A stretch of DNA of 64,000 bases from Enterobacteriaceae bacterium RIT691 (GCA_009668205.1 WJYM01000003.1:538600-602599), one strand, 5' to 3'; positions 20,806-30,116 are shown, counted from the first letter of the stretch. A program made the numbers and translations. The notes: generated from the letters alone by a model not told the origin.

Positions 20806-21933
20806 ATGAAAAAAATTTGTTATTTCATTAATTCCGACTGGTATTTTGAACTGCATTGGCTAGAACGAGCAAAAAAAGCAAAAGAACAAGGGTACGAAGT
20901 ACATATTATTACCAATTTTTTAGATGACAAAGTATGGCGGCGCTTTGACGAAAATGGATTTCATTGCCATGATATAAAAATTGATGCACAGTCATTCAGC
21001 CCTTTAAATTTTTTATCAACACTATTTTTATCTCGTAAGACAGTCAATAAAATTAAACCAAACGTCCTTCACTGTATCACTATCAAAGCATGCTTGATTG
21101 GGGGACTTATAGCGAAAGCAAATAATATACCGGTGATTCTTAGTTTTGTTGGTTTAGGTAGAGTTTTTATGGATGGAGGAAAAAGTATCAAATGTATAAG
21201 AAAAATAATACTTTCCCTTTATCGGTTTATTGTTAAAAATAAAAAATGTACTTTGATGTTTGAGCATGAAGATGACAAGCAAAAGCTATTATCTTTATTG
21301 AAAGTGAATGGGCTTCATACTGTAATTATCAATGGTGCTGGTGTTAATCCCGATGTATATCGTTATTCACTTGAGAATACAAATGTGAACCCTGTTGTAT
21401 TGTTTGCTAGTCGATTATTATGGAGTAAAGGAATCGGTGACTTGGTTGAAGTCAAAAAAAGGCTTCAATCGAAGGGCGTGATATTTGAATTGAAAGTGGC
21501 TGGGATAATAACTGCTGATGATCCTGATGCAGTGCCTCTTACGACAATCGATGAATGGAATAAAGCGGGTTTAATAACATGGTTAGGTCATTCAAATAAT
21601 GTTTATGAACTTATCAAGGACTCAAACATTGTTGCTCTGCCATCAGTTTATGCTGAAGGTATCCCAAGAATATTATTAGAGGCATGCTCTGTAGGTCGTT
21701 CTTGTATCGCTTATGATGTAGGTGGATGCCATAGCTTGATTAGAAATAACATTAATGGTGTCATAGTGCCTAAGAAAGACATTGACAATTTAGAATGTCA
21801 AGTTGAGTACTTAATTAACAATCCAAAAATAAGAATGCATATGGGGATTAAAGGGAGGCAGTATATTAATGAGAAGTTCACTTCTGAAATTATCTTAAGA
21901 GATACTCTTGCGGTATACCAATCATTAATGTGA
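20806..21933 (+). CDS. wbbO: GT4-type galactosyltransferase, WbbO-like
   Basis: The 375-residue protein begins MKKICYFINSDWYFELHW, closely resembling Klebsiella WbbO. Other shared stretches are LHCITIKACLIGGL, PVILSFVGLGRVF, FASRLLWSKGIGDL (about 200-213) and ALPSVYAEGIPRILLEACSV, the GT4 donor site. In Klebsiella, WbbO primes galactan I on GlcNAc-PP-undecaprenol made by WecA. The ATG at 20806 is preferred; a GTG at 20794 just after the wbbN stop would add four residues. This is the last gene of the galactan I-like block; a 65-base gap follows. Confidence 0.88.
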   Translation: MKKICYFINSDWYFELHWLERAKKAKEQGYEVHIITNFLDDKVWRRFDENGFHCHDIKIDAQSFSPLNFLSTLFLSRKTVNKIKPNVLHCITIKACLIGGLIAKANNIPVILSFVGLGRVFMDGGKSIKCIRKIILSLYRFIVKNKKCTLMFEHEDDKQKLLSLLKVNGLHTVIINGAGVNPDVYRYSLENTNVNPVVLFASRLLWSKGIGDLVEVKKRLQSKGVIFELKVAGIITADDPDAVPLTTIDEWNKAGLITWLGHSNNVYELIKDSNIVALPSVYAEGIPRILLEACSVGRSCIAYDVGGCHSLIRNNINGVIVPKKDIDNLECQVEYLINNPKIRMHMGIKGRQYINEKFTSEIILRDTLAVYQSLM

Positions 21934-21998
21934 ATCCATTTGCAAGTAGATATAAATTAAATAACTAATTAACTTAATGCCTTGGCTACTGGGAACTC

Positions 21999-23099
21999 AT
22001 GAAGAAAATCACATATCTTGAAGGTTTAAGAGGAATATGTTGTTTTATTGTGATCATTGATCATTGTATCAATACATTTAAACCTGACCTCAGACACACT
22101 GGATTAAATGATTTAGGAGGAATGATAAGACGTATCGTTGCCTGGACACCTTTAAATTTTATCTACAGTGGAATAGCACCGGTATGTATATTTTTTATAT
22201 TGAGTGGCTTTGTTCTTTCACTAAAATATAATAAGACAAACGATCATTCAGTGATTTTGTCAGGTGTAATTAAACGGTATCCTAGATTAATATTACCAAT
22301 TCTTGCCGCTATGATTCTAATGTACGTATTATATTTTGCAATGCGTGTATTGACTGGGGCAGATCTCGACTTGTCGTTTGGGAGTGCAGTTTCACAGGCA
22401 TTATATTATGCACCGTTTGAGCATATTAGCTTGACAAATTACGCATTGTGGACAATTTCGTTCGAGATCTATGGCTCATTTCTAGTTTTTGGGTTGCTTG
22501 CATTATATGGCTCCTACAAAAAACGAATGCTTTTTTACTTCATTACATTTTCTTTTTTATACTTAAACTCTTCATTTTATTCATTGTTTATTTTCGGCAT
22601 GATTCTAAACGATTTATACATTAATGGCAGATACCGGTTGAATAAATATGTAAGATTGGCATTTTTTGTGGTTGGAGTTGTGTTAGTTACCACACCTTAC
22701 GTAAGGGATGGTGTTGAGCTGTATCGCGGATTATATTCTTATCTTAAATATTTACCCAATATTGAATATGGAAAGGTCTATCAATTTATGATGTTGACAG
22801 GGAGCATGTTGCTATTTTCGGCTGTTCTGGATTCATTATGGGCTGAACGTATCTTAGATTTTAGTTGTTTTAAATTTTTAGGTAAAATCTCATTCCCGCT
22901 TTACATCACACACGCTGCTGTATTAACAGTTTCTTCTATTGTATTAAGACGAGTAACAGCTGATGTAACATTATTGCACTTTATTTGTACCATAGTCGTG
23001 ACTATACCAGTATGTTTTGCTATTTCTTGGATCTTCGAAAAGTACGTCGACATGCCGTCAATAAATCTTGCGAATAGAATAGCTGCAAAATTCAAATGA
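21999..23099 (+). CDS. Acyltransferase 3 family membrane protein (probable O-acetyltransferase)
   Basis: A 366-residue membrane protein with about ten hydrophobic segments. It starts with the acyltransferase-3 motif YLEGLRGICCFIVIIDHCIN, where the R of GLRG and the H of DHC are the usual key residues; FILSGFVLSLKYN follows near 70. This OafA/OatA-like family moves acetyl groups onto surface sugars. Coming right after the galactan genes, it may O-acetylate the galactan or its side branch; the target is inferred. It has GGGAAC upstream of the ATG and overlaps or abuts the next glycosyltransferase. AT-rich like its neighbours. Confidence 0.85.
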   Translation: MKKITYLEGLRGICCFIVIIDHCINTFKPDLRHTGLNDLGGMIRRIVAWTPLNFIYSGIAPVCIFFILSGFVLSLKYNKTNDHSVILSGVIKRYPRLILPILAAMILMYVLYFAMRVLTGADLDLSFGSAVSQALYYAPFEHISLTNYALWTISFEIYGSFLVFGLLALYGSYKKRMLFYFITFSFLYLNSSFYSLFIFGMILNDLYINGRYRLNKYVRLAFFVVGVVLVTTPYVRDGVELYRGLYSYLKYLPNIEYGKVYQFMMLTGSMLLFSAVLDSLWAERILDFSCFKFLGKISFPLYITHAAVLTVSSIVLRRVTADVTLLHFICTIVVTIPVCFAISWIFEKYVDMPSINLANRIAAKFK

Positions 23100-23122
23100 T
23101 TTTAAGTGGATATGAGGTTGAT

Positions 23123-24094
23123 ATGCCATCTTCGACATTAAAATTATCTATTATTATACCTGCGTATAATGCGGGTAAAACTATTTTAAATACTATTGCA
23201 TCATTTGAGTCCTCAATTCACAGCCAGTTTGAAGTTGTCATTGTTGATGATTGTTCTACTGACGATACTGTCGATATTATTTCACGGTATTCGGTAACAC
23301 ATGACCATGTTAAGTTGATTAAACTATCAAGTAACAGTGGCCCTGGAGTTGCTAGAGATGAAGGATTAAAGCACGCTAAAGGAGAGTTCGTACTATTCTT
23401 TGATAGTGATGATTTAATGAGGCGTTTGGCTGTTGATGACGCCATTAATTATCTGGAACAACATAATTTAAATGTTGCTGTCATGCGTTATGCAATAAAG
23501 TTTGGTCCTAATAAAATTGATATTGGGATGTGGGAGCGTGATACTGAAATATATAGCGATGGGAAAAAACTTTTCGGGTCACTCATTAATATTTATGATT
23601 TTCCAAGATTACTGACTATTACTAACTATCCGTGGACGAAAATATGCAGAACCCAATTTGTTCGTGAAAACAACATACAGTTTGGTTCTCTGAGATTACA
23701 CGAAGATATTCTTCCTCATTGGATGGTTTTAATTAAAGCTGAAAACATTTATGTCTCTGACAAAGTTGTTTGCGATTATTATTTGGATGACAATGGAGGG
23801 AATGTAACAAATAATAAAACGTCCCTCCGATTACAATGCATTACAGCAGTAGAGAATTTATATGAGCTTCTTATAAGCGATGCTCATTATAAGCGTTTTA
23901 TGGGTGAGTTTTGGCTGTTTTTGGCATACTTACTCGGTTGGGCCAATGAGGTAATCAATAAAAACGATAAGTCTGAATTATCAAAGGCTTCAAGCGAAAT
24001 TTTCCTCAGGTTGTCATTCGAAGAGTTACGACAAATAAAACATGTTGATAAGTCTGCATATGATGTTATTTGTGGTTTTATTGTTAATGATTAA
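23123..24094 (+). CDS. GT2 family glycosyltransferase
   Basis: GT-A fold family 2 transferase of 323 residues. Motifs: LSIIIPAYNAGKT at the start, VVIVDDCSTDDTVDII (about 40-55), VLFFDSDDL with the metal-binding DSD (about 92-100), and YPWTKICRTQFV and LHEDILPHW later, the usual acceptor-side pattern of EpsJ-like enzymes. The ATG at 23123 is chosen because TGAGG sits seven bases upstream; an ATG at 23096 overlapping the preceding stop (ATGA) would give nine more residues and cannot be excluded. No membrane segment and no coiled coil. Acceptor and sugar are unknown. Confidence 0.85.
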   Translation: MPSSTLKLSIIIPAYNAGKTILNTIASFESSIHSQFEVVIVDDCSTDDTVDIISRYSVTHDHVKLIKLSSNSGPGVARDEGLKHAKGEFVLFFDSDDLMRRLAVDDAINYLEQHNLNVAVMRYAIKFGPNKIDIGMWERDTEIYSDGKKLFGSLINIYDFPRLLTITNYPWTKICRTQFVRENNIQFGSLRLHEDILPHWMVLIKAENIYVSDKVVCDYYLDDNGGNVTNNKTSLRLQCITAVENLYELLISDAHYKRFMGEFWLFLAYLLGWANEVINKNDKSELSKASSEIFLRLSFEELRQIKHVDKSAYDVICGFIVND

Positions 24095-24103
24095 GGTATA
24101 AAA

Positions 24104-25357
24104 ATGGCACCAAAGCTTTCTATTATTATTACATCTTATAACATTGAGAAGTATATCGGTGAGTGTCTACAAAATGTTATTGATCAAACCATTAAAGATA
24201 TTGAAATAATTGTTGTTGATGATGGTTCAACTGATAAAACAACAGCCATTATCACGGAGTATGCTGAAAAAGATAGTCGCATTATCCCAATGTTGATGGG
24301 GGAAAATTCTCCAGGTGGAGTGGCCACACCAGCAAATATAGGGATCGATGCTGCCAAAGGTGAGTATATTGGTTTTGCTGACGGAGATGACCTATACGAG
24401 TCTACGATGTTTGAAAAGCTCTACTTATCTGCAAAGATTAACAATGCAGATGTTGCGATGTGTAATTATCTTGAGTTTGAGACCGAATCTGGAGCCGAAA
24501 ATAAGCCTTTTGAACCTGCATGGGAGAAAATAACTCAATATTTAGCGCTAGATATACAGTCTATTGAAAATAAAAAGCGTGTGCTTGATTTACTTCCGGT
24601 ACCATGGAGAAAAATCTATAAAAAATCATTGCTGGATGATAAAAAGCTCCGTTTCCCTGTCGGAGATTATTTTTTTGAAGACAATGGATTTCATTGGTTT
24701 ACAACATTAAATGCCCATAGGGTCAGTTTTGTCGATGAAATCCTGTGTTATCATCGACGAAATCGTGCTGGGCAAACGATGTCATCAGGTGGGGAACGCC
24801 TTTTAGGTGTTTTCCATCAGCATTCCGTGATTTATGATTATCTCTCAGAAAATAATTTACTGGTTTCATATCGTGATTATTCCCTGAATTGGTTGATTGG
24901 CCATGTGTCTTGGATTCAACAAGTATTAGATCCAAAGTATGCCAGCCAATTTTATCAAACAGTAAGTCATCATATTGCTAAATACTCACGTAAAGAAGTC
25001 CAAAATTATTTTCTAGATAAAAACTATGACAGAAAGACTATCGAACTCATAGTGGCTGTACTACGAAACAATGAGAGTTTGTTTGTGTCTATTATGAGTG
25101 GTAAATTCTCTAACTCTCTAAAAGAGAAAGTTTTATTTAACTACAATAAATTGGGGTTAAAAAACTTTCTAAAAATGTCAGTTAGGCATTCAGTTTTTAA
25201 ACTGAATCGAAAAAAAGAATATACAAATGAGTTGAAATATCTACTAGAAGCCAACGAAAGAAAAATCAATGAGTTGAATAATAAAGTTGCTGAGCTTGAG
25301 AAAACAATAGAAACCGGCTTTATTCTTATTGAACGTTATTTGAAGAACAAAAAATAA
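24104..25357 (+). CDS. GT2 family glycosyltransferase with C-terminal coiled coil
   Basis: The 417-residue protein has an N-terminal GT-A domain: LSIIITSYNIEKYIGECLQN, IEIIVVDDGSTDKTT (about 32-46), YIGFADGDDLYE with the DGD metal motif (about 86-97), VPWRKIYKKSLL and FFEDNGFHWF. Residues about 375-410 are heptad-like and charged (YLLEANERKINELNNKVAEL), a coiled coil that may let the enzyme oligomerise or bind its neighbour. It follows the previous GT2 gene by nine bases. A hairpin lies just downstream. Substrate unknown. Confidence 0.83.
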   Translation: MAPKLSIIITSYNIEKYIGECLQNVIDQTIKDIEIIVVDDGSTDKTTAIITEYAEKDSRIIPMLMGENSPGGVATPANIGIDAAKGEYIGFADGDDLYESTMFEKLYLSAKINNADVAMCNYLEFETESGAENKPFEPAWEKITQYLALDIQSIENKKRVLDLLPVPWRKIYKKSLLDDKKLRFPVGDYFFEDNGFHWFTTLNAHRVSFVDEILCYHRRNRAGQTMSSGGERLLGVFHQHSVIYDYLSENNLLVSYRDYSLNWLIGHVSWIQQVLDPKYASQFYQTVSHHIAKYSRKEVQNYFLDKNYDRKTIELIVAVLRNNESLFVSIMSGKFSNSLKEKVLFNYNKLGLKNFLKMSVRHSVFKLNRKKEYTNELKYLLEANERKINELNNKVAELEKTIETGFILIERYLKNKK

Positions 25358-25363
25358 CACAGG

Positions 25364-25396
25364 AATGGTGATGCTAGGAAAAACAGCATCACCATT
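25364..25396. other. Perfect intercistronic hairpin between two glycosyltransferase genes
   Basis: AATGGTGATGCT (25364-25375), a nine-base loop, AGCATCACCATT (25385-25396). The 12-base stem has no clean T-run after it (TAATCTTTAATA), so it is more likely a stability or processing hairpin, or a weak terminator that RfaH-modified polymerase reads through. Confidence 0.7.
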
Positions 25397-25434
25397 TAAT
25401 CTTTAATATAACATCTCTTATTAGGTAAATAAAT

Positions 25435-26709
25435 ATGGTATCTCCAGTTGTATCAGTTGTAATTCCGGTTTATAACGGCGATGATTATTTCCCTACTGTA
25501 TTAGAATGTGTTTTAAACCAGACATTAGATAACATAGAAATAATAATTATTGACGACTGTTCTACTGATAATACTAATGCTTATATTGGTGATGTTGCGA
25601 GTAGAGATCCTCGTGTTTTAGCAATACGAAATGACTACAGTTTAGGCGCAGGTGCATCCAGAAATATAGGCTTGTCTCAAGCCCGCGGCGAGTATATCAT
25701 CTTCCTTGATGATGATGATATTATCGATGTCGATATGTTGCTTAGACTGTATGATAATGCAAAGCTTAATGATGCTGACGTTTTAGTTTTTGGTTCGGAG
25801 TTTATTAACTGGAATACTAAGGAAGTAATCGATACACCTTGGACAATTAGAAACGACCTACTGCCTGTTGCAAGCATTTTTTCATCCTGTGATATCAAAA
25901 AAGATTTCTTCCACGCTTTTGTTTGGTGGCCATGGGATAAGTTTTACAATCGTGAAAGAATTATAAAAAGAGGATTGAGATTTCAGGAAATAAGAACTAG
26001 CAATGATTTGCTTTTCACTTCAACGCAAATGCTTCTTGCCAACAGAATCGCAGTTCTGCCGAATGTATTAATTCAACATTCAATATTGAGAAGTGGTTCT
26101 TTAGAGAATACTCGATTTAAATCATGGGAATGTGCTTTCGAGGCTTTGTCCGGACTTAAACAGTTTCTGGTTTCTCATAGTCTTTACGAACATCGAAAAA
26201 ATGACTATATAAATTACGTATTATCATTTTTGAAGTGGAATATCGATACCATTTCTGGTGCTGCATTCGAACCGTTGTTTATACAATCAAGAATGTTTAT
26301 TCTGGATCTCAACATATCTGAAAGCGATGTTTACGAATCTGATCTGGTTAATTTTCTATCTGATCTTATCAGTTTGCAACCTGTCGACTATTTGCTAAAA
26401 AGTAGAACTGAACTTTATCAAAAAGTTAATAGACTAGAGCCGGTGTTAAATAAAACTTTAAGGCGATTAAATGAAACCAGTGATAGTTTAGTGAAATCTA
26501 ATGAGAGCAAAGCAAACAAGGAAAATATGATAAGGTCTTTGAATCAAGAGAATAGCCTATTAGAGGCTTCACTATGCTCTGAAGTTAAGAAAAATATGGA
26601 TACCGAGGTCAAACTTAGCAATGCGTTAAATTATATAAAAAGTATTGAAGCATCTAAGATTTGGCGCGGAACGAAAGGACTTAGAAGTATTAGGAAATGG
26701 TTTTTATAA
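25435..26709 (+). CDS. GT2 family glycosyltransferase with C-terminal coiled coil and SK-W-R tail
   Basis: A 424-residue protein. The N-terminal GT-A domain has VSVVIPVYNGDDYFPTVLEC, IEIIIIDDCSTDNT (about 35-48), YIIFLDDDDIID with the DDD metal motif (about 88-99), and WWPWDKFYNRERII. Residues about 325-405 are rich in Leu, Asn, Glu and Lys with heptad spacing, predicting a long coiled coil. The last 20 residues contain EASKIWRGTKGLRSIRKW, like the SKSWRLTxPLR motif at the end of many surface-polysaccharide enzymes. The start is the ATG after TTAGGTAAATAA. The domain order suggests a scaffold-attached transferase; its substrate is unknown. Confidence 0.83.
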   Translation: MVSPVVSVVIPVYNGDDYFPTVLECVLNQTLDNIEIIIIDDCSTDNTNAYIGDVASRDPRVLAIRNDYSLGAGASRNIGLSQARGEYIIFLDDDDIIDVDMLLRLYDNAKLNDADVLVFGSEFINWNTKEVIDTPWTIRNDLLPVASIFSSCDIKKDFFHAFVWWPWDKFYNRERIIKRGLRFQEIRTSNDLLFTSTQMLLANRIAVLPNVLIQHSILRSGSLENTRFKSWECAFEALSGLKQFLVSHSLYEHRKNDYINYVLSFLKWNIDTISGAAFEPLFIQSRMFILDLNISESDVYESDLVNFLSDLISLQPVDYLLKSRTELYQKVNRLEPVLNKTLRRLNETSDSLVKSNESKANKENMIRSLNQENSLLEASLCSEVKKNMDTEVKLSNALNYIKSIEASKIWRGTKGLRSIRKWFL

Positions 26710-26879
26710 ACATCCCATGTGATTTTTTACTCGGTACTGTTCTGAAGTAATGCAAAAAAATAAAGTTCTATACTGGCTACTATACTGTTATGTGAATAGT
26801 TATAGTTTAGTATTATAATTCATGAAACTTCAGATTTCTGTTAAGAAGTAACCTGCTTATATATTAAGGATATTACTTG

Positions 26880-28310
26880 ATGCTTTCTTTTATGAATAAT
26901 CATAAAAAAATCATATCAGTATTTTTTTTGCTATCTATTTTTTACCCTTTCTCTACTACAGCCCCATACTGGGACGATGAAGCCCGTTTTGCTGGGGACT
27001 TTATATGGTTAATGCCATTGGGGAGAATTGTACCAGAGTTATATTATAGATTTATATCACTCGGTGATTTTATTGTCGATGCTCAAATATTCAATGTTAT
27101 ACTTATTACCTTTTCTTTTTTTATTTTACTAAATAGTAAACCCATTCATAAGCACTGGCTTACTGTATTGTTTTTCTTAGCATCACCATTTCTATCTGAA
27201 AATCTGCTTTACCATATTGATGGTATTGCGATGCTTATTGCATATATAACATCAATATATGCCGCTTTTTATATTTCTGACTGCATGAAAAAGGAAGCCA
27301 TTATTTCATTTTTGATTTTCCTTTTTTCTATAATGTGTTATCAAGCGGCATTGAATTCATTTGCTATCGCCACCTTTGTTTTCTTTACACTCAATATTTC
27401 ATATGGTGATAAATTTTTAATAAAACATTTTTGTATAAAAGCAACTGTTTTTGTTCTCGGGTTATTTAGTCTAAAAATCATCGCGTCTATTACTGGCTTT
27501 ATTTATAATAATGATTATCTTTCGCAGCGCTCAAATATAGATTTAGCAATTGTCAATGAGCAAGCCCATAATTTCGCACATCTAATTATATCCTCACTCC
27601 CAAATCAATATTTGTTGTTTTTCTCTATTTTGCTTGTGTCATCAATAGTGTTTGCATTACTAAAGGCGTATCGTCAGACTTGTAAGAAAGAATATTTTTC
27701 TGCATTGTTTCTTATTTTTGTATTACCTGTTTCATTTTTCTTTTTGGTGTTCCCTTACATTATTGTTGATTCAAGTTCTGTAGTGGTCGCTCGAATATTA
27801 TTTGGTTTTGGTGGTTTGATAGCTCTGTTTTACTCCCTTCATTCGAATGAAAAAGGTGTAGACTGCATTGCTTTAATCTTATCCTTAGTGTTGCTTTTAA
27901 TTACAGCTATCGGCTTTTCTGTATATGCATCAACGTATAATAAAAAAATAGATATAGAACTTCATGCCTTTAGAGATGTTCAGCAAATAATTGATCGTCA
28001 AAATAATACACATAAAAGGCGAGCGCTTATTGTATGTAATTCCAACCCTGATGTTAACAATAACCCAATGATTAGGAAGAGCATAAAGGCGTTTCCATTT
28101 ATTAAATTCCCTGATCATGCCGGGACGACGTGGGAAAATGGTGCGACAAGCGGGTTTTTAGCGATAAACAATATTGATTTTGATTTTAAGATTTGTGAAA
28201 ATATTAAAAATTATCCTGTGCAAAAGCTTATATTTGATGGTGATGCTTATAAGGTGTTTTCTCTAGGAAATGAAAAATATTATCTTGAGTTTAGTAATGG
28301 CTCGCGATAA
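26880..28310 (+). CDS. GtrC-like membrane glycosyltransferase (glucosyltransferase domain)
   Basis: A 476-residue polytopic protein with about 9-10 hydrophobic segments up to residue 350 and a soluble C-terminal part of about 125 residues. Near the N terminus YWDDEARFAGDFIWLMPLGR fits the periplasmic acidic loop (D-D-x2-R, then G-R) of the Gtr type II glucosyltransferase family. That family moves a sugar from an undecaprenyl carrier onto O-antigen in the periplasm. AAGGA lies nine bases before the ATG at 26880. Normally GtrA (flippase) and GtrB (carrier-sugar synthase) sit alongside, but neither is visible here. Very AT-rich. The family call is good; the sugar and acceptor are inferred. Confidence 0.72.
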   Translation: MLSFMNNHKKIISVFFLLSIFYPFSTTAPYWDDEARFAGDFIWLMPLGRIVPELYYRFISLGDFIVDAQIFNVILITFSFFILLNSKPIHKHWLTVLFFLASPFLSENLLYHIDGIAMLIAYITSIYAAFYISDCMKKEAIISFLIFLFSIMCYQAALNSFAIATFVFFTLNISYGDKFLIKHFCIKATVFVLGLFSLKIIASITGFIYNNDYLSQRSNIDLAIVNEQAHNFAHLIISSLPNQYLLFFSILLVSSIVFALLKAYRQTCKKEYFSALFLIFVLPVSFFFLVFPYIIVDSSSVVVARILFGFGGLIALFYSLHSNEKGVDCIALILSLVLLLITAIGFSVYASTYNKKIDIELHAFRDVQQIIDRQNNTHKRRALIVCNSNPDVNNNPMIRKSIKAFPFIKFPDHAGTTWENGATSGFLAINNIDFDFKICENIKNYPVQKLIFDGDAYKVFSLGNEKYYLEFSNGSR

Positions 28311-29004
28311 ATTTTAACTGATATTTAGTTTCTGAAGATTTTTCTGAGAGCGTGCTGACATTTATTCATGCTCTCAGAGGAATCTAAGTTTGGATAAAGG
28401 ACAGATATACTATTTAGGAAAAAGAATTTCATTGTGTGAGATTTGAAGTAGACCGCATATTTTTAATCGAAACTGTGGAATAAATACAATTTTACTAGAA
28501 TTACTCGAGATCCACAAATCTTTTATATGCTAAATGTTTAGAAGATAACTTGTTTTTATATATAAAATATTTTATTTTTTCGCCTGCGTTACTCCCCTTT
28601 TTTACTTCAGTAAATATAAGAGTGATAATTTCCAACTCCTGAATTTATCTACACCCCACTCAGTCCTCAGTCCTATCAATCCTAGTAGATATCAAATCCA
28701 TGAATTAAGTCTGTGAGCATTAAGACAAGTCACTTGAGAAGTTATAAGCTATGCTACTTTGAAACCCTTACTTAGTTGTGATTAAATGTTTATCCTAGTT
28801 ACTTTTTTGATAGGATGATTTTGTTTTATCATGACTTTTATTTTCAGGGGCCGTTGAGCCGATGATAATAATTAATTTTAGATTTATTAATTAATATTAC
28901 ATTTCGTTTCGCTTGGCATTTTGTTGTGTTAATTTGTTGCGTTTGTAATCTTGAAGGTTGTTATTAACTATTTACTATGGCCTAATTATTGTCACCAATA
29001 ATAA
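28311..29004. other. AT-rich gene-free stretch inside the polysaccharide island
   Basis: About 690 bases without a convincing coding region on either strand. A hairpin, TCTGAGAGCGTG (28343-28354) and CATGCTCTCAGA (28367-28378), lies just after the GtrC-like gene but is not followed by a T-run. The remainder is AT-rich with many stops. No insertion-sequence ends or tRNA are seen. It probably holds the promoter of the following acyltransferase gene. Confidence 0.5.
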
Positions 29005-30072
29005 ATGATGGTTTTTTTAATGGTTGTTAAGTCTTCACGTTTCGATTATTTAGATATTTTAAGAATGTCAGCAATTACTTTCGTTGTATTCATTCACTCC
29101 ATGGATAATATGGCTGGCACTCATTTGTTTGATGAACGTTCTGGTTCATTTTTTATGCATGGTGTGTTGCGGTCTGTCGGCCGTATCGGTGTTCCTTTGT
29201 TTTTCATGATGTCAGGAGCATTACTACTGAGTAAGCCGATTGATTTTCATTCTTTTTTTAAAAAAAGAATGCCAAGGCTGATATTCTCAATCCTACTTAT
29301 CGCATCATTGTATGAGTTGATATGTGTCGATTTATTCGATTTTCTTCCTCATCGTCACTTTCTCCTTGGTGTTTTAAGTGGTGATTCCGGTTATGCGTAC
29401 CAGCTTTGGTTTTTATATACCACTGTCGGGATTTATTTTGCTGCACCATTTGTTCAAAAGTTTTTGGCAGATTCCTCAGATGCGCTAATAGTGACGTATG
29501 TTCTTATTTCTACAGTGCTCGGGTTTATCCCAAGAACTGCTTTGGCCTTCACACATAATCATTATATTCCTGCATTTATGATGGAATTTTTCAACCCTTA
29601 TATCACATATTTCATTCTTGGGTATTTTTTGCATAATAGAGTGTGGATTTATCCTAAAAATTCATTGCTGATTTCTATCATGCTTGCAGCCATTTTGATA
29701 CCAGGTGTTATGCTTCAGTTCCTTCCTCTCCCTGGTCCAGGATTCATTGAGAAAAGTGATGCGCTACTCTGGCACGACAAAATTTTCGTTTTGCTCTCTT
29801 CAGTATCTTATTATCTTCTAATTAAGAAGGCTTGTCAGGTGAGGGATGTTAACCCTAAGGTAATGAAGTACGTTAAGTACGTATCATCATCCTCGTTCAC
29901 TATTTACCTTTTCCATATTTTAGTTATTTATTTCTATGAGTATGTGGGGGTAGACAAAATGATGGGATTTGTTCCGTCGACAATGCTATTGATTGTTTTA
30001 TGTATTGTCACATGCTGTGTATTCAATCGTATTCTTAGACGTACACCGTATGCACGTAAAGTGTTTTGCTAG
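29005..30072 (+). CDS. Acyltransferase 3 family membrane protein (WecH-like)
   Basis: A 355-residue protein with about ten hydrophobic segments. The N-terminal RFDYLDILRMSAITFVVFIH carries the L-R and terminal H pattern of the family, and GRIGVPLFFMMSGALLLS follows at about 65-82. The latter segment resembles the WecH / cell-surface O-acetyltransferase subgroup. It has a poor ribosome site; ATGs at 29005, 29008 and 29020 are all possible starts. It stands alone after a 690-base gap and before a strong terminator, so it may be a separate transcription unit. It probably acetylates a cell-envelope sugar; the target is unknown. Confidence 0.8.
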   Translation: MMVFLMVVKSSRFDYLDILRMSAITFVVFIHSMDNMAGTHLFDERSGSFFMHGVLRSVGRIGVPLFFMMSGALLLSKPIDFHSFFKKRMPRLIFSILLIASLYELICVDLFDFLPHRHFLLGVLSGDSGYAYQLWFLYTTVGIYFAAPFVQKFLADSSDALIVTYVLISTVLGFIPRTALAFTHNHYIPAFMMEFFNPYITYFILGYFLHNRVWIYPKNSLLISIMLAAILIPGVMLQFLPLPGPGFIEKSDALLWHDKIFVLLSSVSYYLLIKKACQVRDVNPKVMKYVKYVSSSSFTIYLFHILVIYFYEYVGVDKMMGFVPSTMLLIVLCIVTCCVFNRILRRTPYARKVFC

Positions 30073-30088
30073 TCATTTATACAATGAT

Positions 30089-30116
30089 AAAAAATGCGGA
30101 AGGACCCGCATTTTTT
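30089..30116. terminator. Bidirectional terminator between the acyltransferase gene and the his operon
   Basis: AAAAAATGCGG (30089-30099), a six-base loop, CCGCATTTTTT (30106-30116). A-run and T-run flanks serve the two convergent units. Confidence 0.9.
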
